Positions 42,905 to 54,805 of a stretch of 64,000 nt of DNA are shown here, piece after piece (position 1 is the first letter of the stretch; every line of letters begins with the position of its first letter). The notes under the pieces were generated by a model, which was given only the letters and a program-made list of their open reading frames with translations, was not told the origin of the DNA and made no database searches. The stretch comes from Erinaceus europaeus. Lineage: Eukaryota > Chordata > Mammalia > Eulipotyphla > Erinaceidae. The stretch is taken from contig NC_080165.1 in the NCBI RefSeq assembly GCF_950295315.1, forward strand, positions 4,628,187 through 4,692,186, read 5' to 3'. Position numbers and translations under genes: made by a program.

Positions 42905-44725
42905 ATTGGGGATTTTTGTTATATTTTAACTTCCAGTCATTTTATTAAGGGTTTACTGGTTTGCCCGGACGGTTGTTCACAAAGTTGTTGGCGGTTGTTG
43001 AGGAAACATCTCTCATCTCCCCCAGGAAGGTGTATGCAGAACCCCCACTTCACATCCTTTTCTGCCAACATTCACAATGGCCTGAGACCTTCTTCCTCAC
43101 CTTTTTCCCCATTTTTACCCAGAGTGCTTTGTTTGGTACACTATTCCACATGAAGTCTAAGTTTTAGTTTGTGTGTTTCCTTCCTATCTTTATTTCTGAT
43201 GTTTCACACATAAGTGATATCACGCAGTGTATATCCTATTTTGAGTTTATCTCATTTAGCATTATTTCCTCAAGCTCCATCCAAAATAAGGCAAAGGATT
43301 CGACTTTGTCATTTTTAACAGCTGAATACCATTCCATTATGTATATGTGTCATAATGTTCTTATCCACTCAAATGTCATTGGGCATCTAGCTTGTCTCTA
43401 AGTTTCAACTACTATAAATCATTAAGTCGTGCTATTGGGAACATGTGTAATCTTTATTTGTATTTTTCTGATAAGCATTGACTTATCAGAACTTACCTAT
43501 TAACCTTCTGGGTCTCTTTCTCAGTGAATATTCTGTCTCATGTCCTTACTCCAATTTTAATGGGGTGATTTGAGCTTTCACTACTGAGACCTTCCTATTA
43601 TTTTGGTTATTAGCCTTTTATCGGATGTACTGTGAATGAAGAGCTCCCATTCCGTACAGTCTTTTTCCGTTTTAGTGATGGCTTTCTTTGCTGTAAAGAA
43701 GCTCCTCTGTGTGATATTGTCTAATTGGTTTGTTTTTGCTTTGTGTTTCTTGCTGTTGGACTTGAGTCTTTGAAGACTTTCAAAATCCAGACCATGAAGT
43801 GTTCTGTTACTGCTTGCTTTTATGCACCTAATGGTTTCTGATCTAAAGTTCATGTGTTTGGTCCATCTGCATTTGACTTCTGTGCATGGTAAGATATGGT
43901 GGCCCAGTTACAGATGGCAGTGTATTTCAACCCAGTCCTCCCAGTAACATTTCTTGAAGACATTCTCCTTTCTCTAATTAGTGCCCTTGACACCCTTGTC
44001 AAAAAATTTGTTGCTTCTAAGTAAGGAGACTTATTTCTGGCTTCTCAATGTTATTCCACTGGGGTATGTGTGTGTGCCTAGGTCTTCTCTGGTACCAGAC
44101 AGTTTTGATTGCAATAGCTCTGCTGAATAATTTGAGATCAGGAATGTGATGCCTCCATTCTGATTCCTTTTTCTCAAGATTGTTATGACAATCTTAGGTA
44201 TTTTCTTATTGCAGGTACATTTTTGTAATTTTGTTCTATACACTTCAAGAAATTTGATGGGACTTTGACAGGAATGACACTAAATTGGTATATATCTCCG
44301 TGTAGGATAGTCATTTCAAACATATTAGTTCATCTAACTCATGAGTATTGTATATCTTTCTATTTCATGCATCTTTTGCTGTTTCCTTGTGTAGTGAATC
44401 ACAATTTTTGTACAATTTTAACTACTTTGTTTATTCCCAGATACTTGATGATCTTTATTGCTATAGTAACAGAAATTGATTTCTGAATTTCTTCTCAGTG
44501 CTTGCACTGAAGAGTGTTACTGACTTTTCTATTATAATTTACATCCTGAATCTTCTTTATGTAGCTTCATAATTTCCAGGGGTTTTCTACTAGATTATTT
44601 AGAACTTTCTATGCATACAGTTGTGCTATCTGCAAGTAGTGAGATTTTAACTTTGTTTATCTAGTCTGTGTCTCCTCATTTTCTTTCTCTTATCTAATTT
44701 GTAATGCACTGCTCAGGTGGGGCTT
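42905..44725 (-). mobile_element. Old L1, 5'-truncated
   Basis: Minus-strand 3' UTR (about 42,905-43,180), then ORF2 C-terminal half. Weak frames at 43,853-43,581 and 44,243-44,031 correspond to the SLNQ/KTKANQ region and to NGGITF, the [12 protein letters not shown] motif. The right edge is in reverse-transcriptase sequence. Divergence from the young L1 is high, so it is one of the older copies here. Confidence 0.75.
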
Positions 44726-44744
44726 ATGATGGTGATGGGGAATA

Positions 44745-44880
44745 AATTAGCATATAAATATATGTATGTTAGTTGTTTGAATGTATATATATATTCAAAT
44801 ATATACATATTAAAATATTCTTCAAATATATTTAAATATTCAAATATATATCTATACATATATATAATGCCAATTTATAT
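44745..44880. repeat. AT-rich alternating tract
   Basis: TATATATATTCAAATATATACATATT-type sequence with ATTCAAATAT recurring several times. It is partly palindromic. Confidence 0.75.
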
Positions 44881-45624
44881 CTTACCATATTCTTTAGTGA
44901 TACAAGGGAAACAACAATCATCCCTGCAGATGAACAAATCAAAAGATATGTCATTTTAATAGCTGTGCATATTAGATATGAAAAATACATTACAAATATT
45001 AAAATGAGAGACTTTCTGAGATGTGGCTATGGAGTAACAGCTATTTCATTTCAGTGCTCTCCCTGATCAACTAGAAAAAGCAACAAAAATCACCTGAAAA
45101 CTCAGAAAAATACAAACATGAAGTTCATAAAACAAGTTGCTAAGTCCCAGGTGAGTGCAGACACTTGTGACTGGTGAATGGAAGAAGGTGAGGGAGAGAT
45201 TCTCAGGAATCCGAAAGTCATACTCAGTTGACAGTCAGCCATAAACGCACATTGCTAGTGGCAAGAAAGTAGATCTGGATGCTTAACCTATGAATTCAGG
45301 GGCAAAAGCATATTGAACTGTTCACAAAGACCCAGTAGTGTTTAAGGGAAAAACAAGGTTGAGATTAAAGCCCTCTGATCTGCTCAGGCTCCCATAACCA
45401 GCTAGAAAAATAAATCTCAGCCAACTTCTAGCTTCACATGGGATTAGCTGATGAGGCTTCTTACTTCTGGGATCAAGTTGAAGCAACAGCTGTAAAAAAA
45501 AAAAAAATCAGAAAAAACTCAACAATTTACAGCTATGAAATCTTAAGTAAATAAAATCAGAGAGAGAGAGAGAGGCTCAAAAATTTTTTAAAAGCCCTGC
45601 CCATTGGCAACAGTGCTATTTTGG

Positions 45625-45755
45625 TATGTACCAAACAGAGCACATGGTGGTCCAGGAGGTATCACAATGCATAAAGCATTGAACTCTCAAACAGGAGGGC
45701 CCCAGTTTAAACCCCCTACATGTAGCACTACATATACCAAAACAGAGGACACAGT
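45625..45755 (+). mobile_element. Type C/D tRNA-like SINE remnant
   Basis: GGTGGTCCAGGAGGTATCAC head, GCATTGAACTCTC, and GGGCCCCAGTTTAAACCCCC B-box-like region, inside the old L1. Confidence 0.55.
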
Positions 45756-46044
45756 CAGAGAAAAGAAGACAGGGGATTTGGCGAACTCTGAACTGTAAAC
45801 TCAGGGATATTAAGATATTTAACTTCCCACAAGGATCACTAGGATTTATGGCAAAAGCCTCACTAAGAAATAATCTTGTATGGGCTACACAGGCATTGGT
45901 ACCTGGCTAGAAAAATAAATGCAAATTTTGCTTTTAACATTAAGGAGAAAGGAATTCTCCAATGCAGTTAATCACTCCCCCAGTGGCTAGAACAACAGTA
46001 GAGAGAGACCTCTGTATTGATGTAAAAGTCACTAAACCATACTG

Positions 46045-46225
46045 TTGACAGAGGATAAAATTTGAGAGGGGAGATAGAGAGGAAGAGAGACAGAGAGATA
46101 CCTGAAGCCTTACTTCACCAGTCATGAAGCTTCCATCCTGCAGGTGAGGACTAGAGGCTTAAACTTGAGTTTTTATGCACTGCAATGAGCACACTTAACA
46201 AGTAGCACTGCCACTTTGCCCCCAG
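46045..46225 (-). mobile_element. Hedgehog SINE, type B, diverged
   Basis: GAGAGGGGAGATAGAGAGG, CTGAAGCCTTACTTCACC, CATCCTGCAGGTGAGGAC and a head ending GCACTGCCACTTTGCCCCC, minus orientation. Confidence 0.78.
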
Positions 46226-47560
46226 AAAATTTTCCATACCTGAGCAATGTTCGAACTATAGAATTCAAGAAGGTGAATGCATACATGAATTTTTGAATTG
46301 AAAATGACACACACCGAGACACATCATTTTAAAACTACACAAAACTAGGGGCATGGAAAAAATATTAGGCTGCCAAAGAAAGGAAGCAAGTCATATACAA
46401 AAGCAGAACCATCAGGCTAACATCAAACTTCTCGTCACAAACCCTAGAGACAAGGAGGGAGTGGAATAGCATATTCAAAGTATTAAGAGATAAGAATTTC
46501 CAGTCATGAATTCTGTATCTTGCTAAATAATCCTTCAGACATGAGGGAGAAATAAAAATCTTTGCAAACATTTAGAAACTAAAGCAACTTGCCACTACCA
46601 ATACTGCCTTGCAAGAATTATTGAGAGGAGTTCCACATGGAAGAAGAAGCAAAGAGATTTCAACATTTAATGAGATTATCAGTATGAAAACAAAACTATG
46701 AACAAAGAAACAACAGCGAACACCAGACATGGGAAAAGGGAAAGAAAAATAGACATGTTGGTAAACCAAGACCAACATGAAAAAGACTCTTGTAGATATT
46801 GTAAGTTAGACAGAGTATTCTTGATAACCACAAAACAAAATATAGCACAAAGACAGCATATAAAGGAAAAAGTAAAAAATCAGAGCAGAAATTAATTAAA
46901 TAGAATCCAGAAAAGCAATTCAAAAGATGCATGAAACCAAGAGCTGGTTTTTCAAAAGGATAAATAAAATATATAAGCCACTAGTTAGACTCACAAAAAG
47001 AGAAAGCTATGATAAAAAAATAATAATAAGGAACAAAAGAGATGAAATTACAACTGAGGATGGGAAGATACAAAGAATCATATGTGAATCTCATGAATAG
47101 CTCTGGGAATAAATGGGATGATCTAGAGGAAATAGATGCAGTCCTATAATCATATCCCCTCCCAAGCCTAACCCAAGAGGATGCAAATAGCTTAAACAAG
47201 CCAATCACTAGTTTAGAAATTGAGTCAGTCATTAAAAATCTTCCCAAGAATAAAAGCACAGGTCCAGATGGTTTTACTAACTGGCTTTAAGGTTTAAGGT
47301 CTTTCAAAGTGGAACTAACCCCTATTCTCCTCAAGTTATTCCAAAACATTGTTGAAGAGCAAACACTATCAAATGTATTCTATGATTTGAGCATCACTTT
47401 GATTCCCAAAGCAAGAAAGAACTTTACCAGAAAAGAAAGCTATAGACTTATATCCCTAATATACACCAATGCACATATCCCAAAAAGACCTTCACAAATC
47501 GAATCCAACAATATATCAAGATAATAATTCACTGAGACCAATGCGTTAAACCCAGTCCAA

Positions 47561-47873
47561 TTTCAGCTTTGTGTTTCCCTTTCTGAATGTAATATTTATT
47601 TAATTAAATTTATTTTAACCTAAGCAGTGTTAACACTAATATTAAGGTGTCATATAAGATCATCATTATAAGCAAACACAACACTTGTACATATGCCAGT
47701 GTAGAACAAAGAAGAGATTAGCCTATTATGATATATCCTAAAAATGCATTTAAAATAAATCCATCAATATTGATAATTTATTGTCTTTCCTTATAAAATT
47801 GTAGGTAAGAGGTCTGCTACTTCCTTAATGTGTCCAGATGTGAACAACCAAGCTGTTAAGACATAACATAGGG
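47561..47873. other. Single-copy DNA
   Basis: Nothing recognised. Confidence 0.4.
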
Positions 47874-48045
47874 GTATCACCGGTGAGATATTCCACCTGG
47901 GAGCCCTGCTATGTGTGCAACCAAGACTTGGAACCCTGCTCTCTTCAGTGTTACAATGTCTCCTCCCATTTGTCTGTTTGTCCGTTTCTTTCCTTTCTTT
48001 CTGTCGGGCATTAAGCCAGCCCCCCTGCTCCATCCTGCATTGCTG
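47874..48045 (+). mobile_element. Type C SINE-like repeat
   Basis: GGGGTATCACCGGTGAGATA, then CCAAGACTTGGAACCCTGC (B-box-like) and a T/C-rich body TGTCTGTTTGTCCGTTTC. It lacks a clear A-rich tail. Confidence 0.5.
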
Positions 48046-48059
48046 ACACTATGGCCTAT

Positions 48060-48434
48060 TGACATAATCATTGTTTTGCCTGAAAGATCCCCACCCATCC
48101 AAATGATTTATCTTCTTTCTACCACAAGACCTGCCCTGCCTGCAGGGTAACATTAATCCCACTGGTTTAAACCTTCGCAACAGTTGCTGAGGAAGCTCAT
48201 ACCTTCCCAGCGTGCTTTTGCCTTTCTCCACCCCCTTCCTAGCCATTTCTGTTTCCGACTTTCCACTTCTGGTTTTATCCTATAAAAGCACTGGCTCTCT
48301 GATCAATGGATCCTTTTGCATTACCACGCTGCCACGAGTTCCTGAGTCATCATCACTGAGTGAGTAGCAGCCCAGGCTGAGTCTGGTTGAGTTCTCTCCA
48401 ATGCAGGGATCACACGCCCGGGGAAGAAGCACCC
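48060..48434 (+). mobile_element. LTR remnant related to the LTR at 21,454
   Basis: AACCTTCGCAACAGTTGCTG, CTTTTGCCTTTCTCCACCCC and CCTATAAAAGCACTGG (TATA near 48,281) align with the 21.45-kb LTR, as does CACGAGTTCCTGAGTC near the 3' part. No AATAAA and no clean 6-bp duplication were found, so the ends are uncertain. Confidence 0.55.
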
Positions 48435-48451
48435 CCATGTTAGCCCAGCAG

Positions 48452-48466
48452 TTTCTTTCTTTCTTC

Positions 48467-48512
<46 letters not shown>

Positions 48513-48712
48513 CTCTTTCTCTCTTTCTTTCTTTCTTTCTTTCGTTCTCCTTTCTTTCTTTCTTTCTTTTTTCTTTCTCTCTTTCTTTCTTTCTTTCTTT
48601 CTCCTTTCTTTCTTTTTTTTTCTTTCTCTCTTTCTTTCTTTCTTTCTTTCTCCTTTCTTTCTTTCTTTTTTCTTTCTCTCTTTCTTTCTTTCTTTCTTTC
48701 TTTCTTTTTTCT
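48452..48712. repeat. (TTTC)n polypyrimidine tract
   Basis: About 260 bp of almost pure pyrimidine on the plus strand, TTTC units with CTCT and TTTTTT variants. A higher-order block (TTTCTTTCTCCTTTC ... TTTTTTCTTTCTCTC) of roughly 65 bp recurs three times. Open frames across it are low-complexity artefacts. Confidence 0.95.
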
Positions 48713-50165
48713 AGCTGAAAAATGTTGGCCTACAGCAGTAAAGCCTTGATGAGGACAAAATGCAGTAAGGGTTCTTCCAAATGACGTGCTGAAATGCAAT
48801 CTCACTGACACTGATGAACTAATGTGTGCTCTCCTATACATCACAGTACTATATGTACTTTTCCAAGTTGTACCTACTTTGAAATAAGAATGTTAAATTC
48901 CATTTTAAAATATACATAAAACATTTATTTGCACTCTGAAAGCTGAGTTGTTGAAGACAAAATGCTTCATAATTCATATATGAATACTGAAATGTGTAGA
49001 GAAATAATTGCTGGAGAACATCCCAATAAAAAAATGTGAAGAGATGTTTGTTTCCTAAGAGCCTGCTATGAGTAAACCAAGATGATAAAGTCTTTGTGAC
49101 CTTTCTAAACTGCATGATTGATTTTCATTTAATATATCTGTGCCTTTTAAAACTGCATGCCAAGGGAACAAAATACTGTCACATTCCCTGCCCTTTGGAA
49201 GCTTGTACGAGAGAGAGAGAGAGTACAAGTATAGACAGGAGAACATTGAATATTAAAAACAGTCTAATCAGTTGAGTTGTATCTGCTTTGGGCTGAAACC
49301 ATGCCATTGCCAATGTAAAATGAAAAGCTGGCAATAAAAGCCTTAATTTACATGAAAGATTACCCAAGTGCCCTACACACACTGCCTTCGTGCACAGTAT
49401 GAACTGGTTCCATTTTCAGTAGAACATATGCTAAATGTTGAAGCTCAAAGATGATTTAGACAAAATGGAAAAGATTTTTAAACATTTATTTTACACTTTA
49501 CAGGATTCTTTTAGATTGGCAGATGTTCCAGACCCAAAAAACAGCCATGTAACTAGCTTGAGGAGAAGGTAAGGAAACAGAAGAAACCCTCAGCTTGTCT
49601 CAGTGTTAGAAAACACAAATAAGTCAATAGGTAATACATACCTAAATGAATAAAATTCCAGAGGAAATCTAATAGTTAAAATACTTGAGGGCTTCCAAAT
49701 TCTTTCAGGTACTTGCAGCAAATGATGTATTGATTTTGCTGTTAAACTGCACAGCTGTAACCAACACATTAGACATGGTAGATAAAAGCAATGACTAAAA
49801 GCACCTAACTTCATCTGTCACACCTGAGGCACTGCTTTCTGCAGACTTTTAGTGTATTAGCACTGAAAATCAATTAGGTAAAGAGCTAAGCAAATGAAGA
49901 GACAATAGAAAAGGCCTCATTCACAAAGTGTCAGGGATGTCACAAGCCCAGGAGACTTCACTAAGCTATATGGTATCTCTAAATAAGCCATAACAACTTT
50001 TCTGAACTTTTAGAAGTCCGTGATATGTATCCCAGATTTCTCTAAGCCTATTTTAGGAGTTCCTTAGCCATTAAACAACATATAATGAATCTAAATTGCC
50101 TGTGGACATAAAAAATGGCCCATCTTTAACATACATAGCAGAAAACTACATAGTTTTGTTTAAAG
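48713..50165. other. 1.45 kb of single-copy DNA
   Basis: No gene, transposon or long open frame was recognised. A short (GA)n lies at 49,206-49,222. Confidence 0.5.
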
Positions 50166-50169
50166 GTTA

Positions 50170-50345
50170 GCTGTTCGTTTTTTAAACATTTTATTGATTT
50201 ATCAGCTACAGAGAAATTGAAATGGAAAGAAGAGAGAGGTAGAGAGAGACCCACATCACTGTCTCACCACTCATGCAGCTTCGAACCTGGTTCCTGGAGC
50301 ATTGTAGCCTGTGTCCACAATCAGGAGCACGACTATCCAACCCTC
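50170..50345 (-). mobile_element. Hedgehog SINE, type B, shortened
   Basis: Minus-strand: AAACATTTTATTGATTTATC tail, CACTCATGCAGCTTCGAACC, and a head side of AGGAGCACGACTATCCAACCC. The middle region is shortened. Confidence 0.68.
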
Positions 50346-51700
50346 CACATATATTTTTTAAATAATGAAAAGTCATAATCATAAAAGTTCACGTAGTTAT
50401 TTTCCTAATAGAGTCACAGAGTGATTCTTCAGATATACATTCACCCTATTTACATTCCATAACTCCCCTGCAGGGCTAGATGGCCTCACACTTCTTACAT
50501 ATAGTAGGTGATTGACTTTCTCAACTAATAATAGTTGATGTTTATCACAATAGTGAAATGAATCTTTGGCAAGATGAAAAACACTGGAGACAGGATAATT
50601 TACAGAATAGCTATTAAGGAATTATTCTTTCTTGTTTCTTAAAAAATACCTCTAGCATGAACATTTGATTTTTTATAAGAAGGCCCAAAATATTAAATGG
50701 AGGGAGGAGGGTCTCTTCAATAAGTGGTGTGGAGAAAACTGAGTTGAAACATGCAGAAGAATGAAACTGAACCACTTTATCTCACTAGAAATAAAAGTCA
50801 ACTCCAAATGGATCAAGGACCTGGATGTTAGACCAGAAACTATCAAATATTGAGAGGAAAATATTTGTACAACACTTTCCCACCTAAACCTCAAGGACAT
50901 CTTCAATAGTACAAACCCAATTGCAATTAAGACTAAAACAAAATTCCCCAATGGGGGTATCTCAAACTGAAAAATTCTGTTTGGCAAAAGAAACCACCAC
51001 GCAAACAAAGAGACCCCTCACAGAATGAGATATCTTTACACGCCACACATCAGACAAGAGGCTAATAAACAAAATATATAAAGAGCTTGCCAAATTTAGC
51101 AACAGAATAGCAAATCACCCGATTCAGAAGTGGGAGAGGATAAGAACAGAATATTCACCACAGAAGAGATATAAAAGGCCAACAAATATATGAAAAATTG
51201 CTCTAGGTCACCAATCACCAGAGAAATGCCAATAAAGACAACAATAAGATACCACCTCACCCCTGTGAGAATGTCATACATCAGAAATGACAGCAAAAAA
51301 TGCTGAAGAGGATGTGAGGACAAAGGAACCCTCCTGCACTGCCCCTGGGAATGTAAATTGGTCTAACCCCTGTGTAGAGCAGTTTGGAGAACCCTCACAA
51401 AGCTAGAAATGAACCTTCCATATGGCCCAATAATTCCTTTACTGGAGGTATATCCTAAGGAGTTAAGCACACTCATCCAAAAAGATGTGTACACCTATGT
51501 TCATAGCAGCCCAATTCATAACAGCCAGAACCTGGAAGCAACCCAGGTGCCCAACAACAGATGAGTAGCTGAGAAAGCTGTGGTATATATACACAGTGGA
51601 ATACTACTCAGCTATTAAGAATGCTGAGCCCACCTTCTCTGATCCATCTTGGACAGAGCTAAAAGGAATTATGTTAAGTGAGGTAAGTCAGAAAGAGAAA

Positions 51701-51979
51701 GGGGATCGGGCAGTGGTGCACCAGGTTAAGCGCACTAAGTACAAAGAACAAGGACCAGTGCAGGGATCCTGCTCCAAGCCCTGGCTCCTCACCTACAGGT
51801 GTAGTCACTTCACAAGCTGCAAAGCTGGTCTACAGGTGTCTATCTTTTCCCTCTTCATCTCTATCCTCCCTTCTCCTCCCCTCTAAATTTCTATCTGTCC
51901 TAACAAAAGAAAAAAAAAAACTCTTAAAAGTGGCCATAGGATCAGTGGATTCATAACTGGAGACAAAAAAAAAAAAAAA
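51701..51979 (+). mobile_element. Hedgehog SINE, type A, with degraded 3' module
   Basis: GGGGATCGGGCAGTGGTGCA head, body, and a module remnant GGCCATAGGATCAGTGGATTC ending in a 15-base A tract. It splits the last ORF2 codons of the surrounding L1 (AAAGAGAAA | GACAAGTATGGG). Confidence 0.87.
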
Positions 51980-52020
51980 GACAAGTATGGGATGAACCCA
52001 TTTATAAAAAGAAGATAAGA

Positions 52021-52360
52021 GGGGGTCAGGCGATAGCACCGCTGGTTGAGCGCACATGGTGCAGAGCGCAAGGACCAGCATAAGGATCCCGGTTTGAGCC
52101 CCCCGGCTCCCCACCTGCAGGGGAGTCGCTTCACAGGCGGTGAAGCAGATCTGCAGGTGTCTCTCTCTCCCCCTCTCTGTCTTCCCCTCATCTTTCCATT
52201 TCTCTGTGTCCTATCCAACAGTGAGCAACATCAACAACAATAATAACTACAACAAGGCTACAACAATGGGCAACAAAAGGAGGGGGAGAAGTTCTCCTGG
52301 AGCAGTGGATTCATGGTGCAGGCACTGAGCCCCAGCAATAACCCTGGAGGCAAAAAAAAA
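52021..52360 (+). mobile_element. Hedgehog SINE, type A, with 3' module
   Basis: GGGGGTCAGGCGATAGCACC head, B box GGTTTGAGCCCC, tail spacer, then TCTCCTGGAGCAGTGGATTC to ACCCTGGAGGC and an A tract. The flanks AGATAAGA repeat on both sides. Confidence 0.92.
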
Positions 52361-52379
52361 AGATAAGAATGAAGAATGG

Positions 52380-52483
52380 AGGGGTGGGATACAAGTTCTG
52401 GTGGTGAGAATTGTGTGGAGTTGTACCCCTTTTATTCTATGGTTCAGTCAGTGTTTCCTTTTTATAAATAAAAAATTTAAAAG
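52380..52483 (+). mobile_element. Nested L1 3'-terminal fragment
   Basis: About 104 bp: GGTGGTGAGAATTGTGTGGAG through GTCAGTGTTTCC to TATAAATAAAAAATTTAAAA, flanked by GAAGAATGG-like repeats. Its terminus is the other 3'-end type from the host L1. Confidence 0.8.
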
Positions 52484-52908
52484 AAGAAGAATGGGAAAAG
52501 AAATGTAAGCTAGAATTTAACTGAGTTTGGAGTTTTGCACGAAAGTAAAAACTCTTGGTGAAGGGTGATGGTATATTTTCAGCTCTAGTAATGGGGGTAG
52601 GGACACAGACCTTTGGTGTTGGGAATGGTGTTAATATATATATACTTCTAGTGACTTATAGTCTTATTAACCACTACTTAATCAGTATGAGAGGGGAAAG
52701 TTTTTGATGCATAGACCCCAGTTCTGAGTATCTATTCCTTCAATCTAAGCACTTATGGATTCAAATTGGTATAATTTAATTTTAACAGTGGGTTTAAATT
52801 GTTAATACATGTCTAATAATGCCTACTTCTTTGAAAAATGTCACCTGTAACCTTAGACCAGGGAGACCAGAAGCAACTGGTCTTGTCAGTATATAACATA
52901 CAGTTATT

Positions 52909-53123
52909 TATTTTCTTTTTAAAATATTTATCTGTTGGATAGAGACAGTCAGAAATTGAGAGGGAAGGGGGTGATAGAGAGGGAGAAAGACAGAGAGACA
53001 CCTGCAGCACTGAGTCACCACTAGTGAAGCTTTTCCCCTGCAGGTGGGGACCAGGGGCTCCAGCCTGGGTCCTTGCACACTGTAACATGTGTGCTCTGCC
53101 AGGTGTACCACCACCTGGCCCCC
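52909..53123 (-). mobile_element. Hedgehog SINE, type B
   Basis: Full-length minus-strand copy (TATTTATCTGTTGGATAGAG tail side; head ending CCACCACCTGGCCCCC). The perfect 13-bp duplication ACATACAGTTATT (52,896-52,908 and 53,124-53,136) flanks it, in the 3' UTR of the L1. Confidence 0.95.
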
Positions 53124-54805
53124 ACATACAGTTATTGTAAATAGCATTAAATGACATAAGTCATGGTGAGGTCTTATACGGTACAGTAAATCCTAAACAT
53201 GGGTTTTTCAAAGCCAACCAAATTCCCAAATAACATGGTTATAACAATATCTATTGCCTTCTTAAACTCTAAGGCAGCAAGGAAACATCCCATTCTCTAT
53301 AAAACTTATATTTCTCTCAGTCCTGGACCCTCTGGGTGATGGTTCATTTTCCTTCATGCTTCTCTCAGTCCAGACCCTTTGATCCTGCATCTGCTGATTC
53401 CAGCCAAATCAGTGCAGCCAGTTTCACTTCAGACAGTGTCCAGAGACGCCAAACCTGGGAGGCCAAACTTCATCCCCGTTACTCTGGTGGCGAAAAAGTA
53501 TCCCTTAAAGTGAAAGTAAGCGATAGTCTGCAGTGACTCAGTAAGTGTAGCAAGCAAGTAGAAAGACCTAAAAAGACACCATAAAGTATCTAATCACATA
53601 GTTCCTAATTAACCTAGACACCCTCCTCACCTACTTCCTATTGCACTTTCCTCAGTCACTCTAAGGCTAATCTTGTCAGATAAAGTAAGTTCTACAAAAT
53701 CTGGATATGGGCAAAGAGTCCAGCACACTTTAACGATGACTCTTTTGATCATTAGCAGGCCACCCCATCATCCAGGGTCCTTGTCAGGGAATCCCGGGAT
53801 TCCCACGTAGACATGATGGGCCTAGACCTCTAACAGATCCCTCTCTCCACCATCACTGGTCATCTCCATCAAGAGCAACATCATAAACCCTCTTGTGGGT
53901 CTCTCCAGGATCTTGCCCTCAGTATAAAATAACAGTAGCAGAAATTGCTCCACTCTTCTAAGGGAGGCTGGGTCAGCCTGCTCTGCCCCTCGAGGAATAC
54001 GGGTCCTGAAATGAGCGCAGGCTAGAAGGTTCCCAGCTGTGACCATGGACTGTGAGCTCAGACTGACAGGGACTCAGAGGTCACACAGGCTCCTGTGCTG
54101 AATATGGGACAAAGATCAGAGCAGTGGGGTTTACAGTTAACAGTATTTATAGACTTTTCCCAGATTTGGGAGCTACTCTCAGCCCTGATCCAGCTTTATA
54201 GTCCTAGTCCCAACTCCGACACCCTCTTCCCCAGAAAATACCTTTAGCCCACCTACATGTTAGCTGACAGGCAAAAATTAATAGTCATGCCCCCCCACCC
54301 CAGACTATACCTGGAATAGACTTCCTAGTTTCTTCCATCATGAGGACCCCTATATCATCTGCTCTTTTCTTACCTTTAGGTTCCTGATCATTAAACAATT
54401 TGTTCTGCCTTATATCTTAACTCCTCTTCAGCCACCATGTTTTCAGATGCTGCCATGATGCCAACCTGACCTCCCTGGGCAGACGACCTCACCAAAATGT
54501 CCTAGAACCCCACCTCTCTGGGGCTCTGTCCCAGTAGGGAAAGGTAGAAACAGGCTGGGGGTATTTATCTAACTGCCAACACCCATATTCATTGGAGAAG
54601 CAATTACAGAAACCAGCCTTTCCACCTTCTGCACCCCATAATGATCCTGGGTCCATGCACCCAGAGGGATAAAGAATAGGAAATCTTCCAATGGAGGGGA
54701 AGGGATGTGGAACTCTGGTGGTTGGAATAGTGTGGAATTGTACCCCTCTTATCCAGCAGACTTGTCAATCATGATTAAATCAATAAAAGAGAAAATACCT
54801 CTAGC

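Larger units (their letters stand above)
45000..47560 (+). mobile_element. Ancient mammalian L1 with internal deletion
   Basis: 45,000-45,600 resembles an old L1 5'-UTR. 46,225-46,680 carries ORF1 C-terminal remnants (CCTTGCAAGAATTATTGAGAGG). 46,920-47,560 carries the ORF2 segment before and into the reverse transcriptase (GAGCTGGTTTTTCAAAAGG, CCAAGAATAAAAGCACAGGTCC corresponding to the KSPGPDGF region). The ORF2 endonuclease is missing between them, so the copy is internally deleted or recombined. Two later SINEs lie within. All frames are broken. Confidence 0.7.
50657..54791 (+). mobile_element. L1 copy with ORF2 3' part and very long 3' UTR
   Basis: A single insertion bounded by the perfect 14-bp duplication AAAATACCTCTAGC (50,643-50,656 and 54,792-54,805). 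50,670 to about 52,000 is the ORF2 C-terminal third in broken frames, ending near GTCAGAAAGAGAAA and the split GACAAGTATGGGATG. From there to 54,791 is 3' UTR, with three SINEs and one small L1 fragment inserted. After removing these, the UTR is roughly 2.1 kb. Its last ~1.5 kb is the repeat found alone at 14.5 kb. The terminus reads GTCAATCATGATTAAATCAATAAAA. Confidence 0.92.

Noticed and set aside
48401..48844. Open frames of 105 and 134 codons on the two strands
   Set aside because: Both are translations of the (TTTC)n tract (Phe/Leu/Ser and Lys/Glu/Arg runs).
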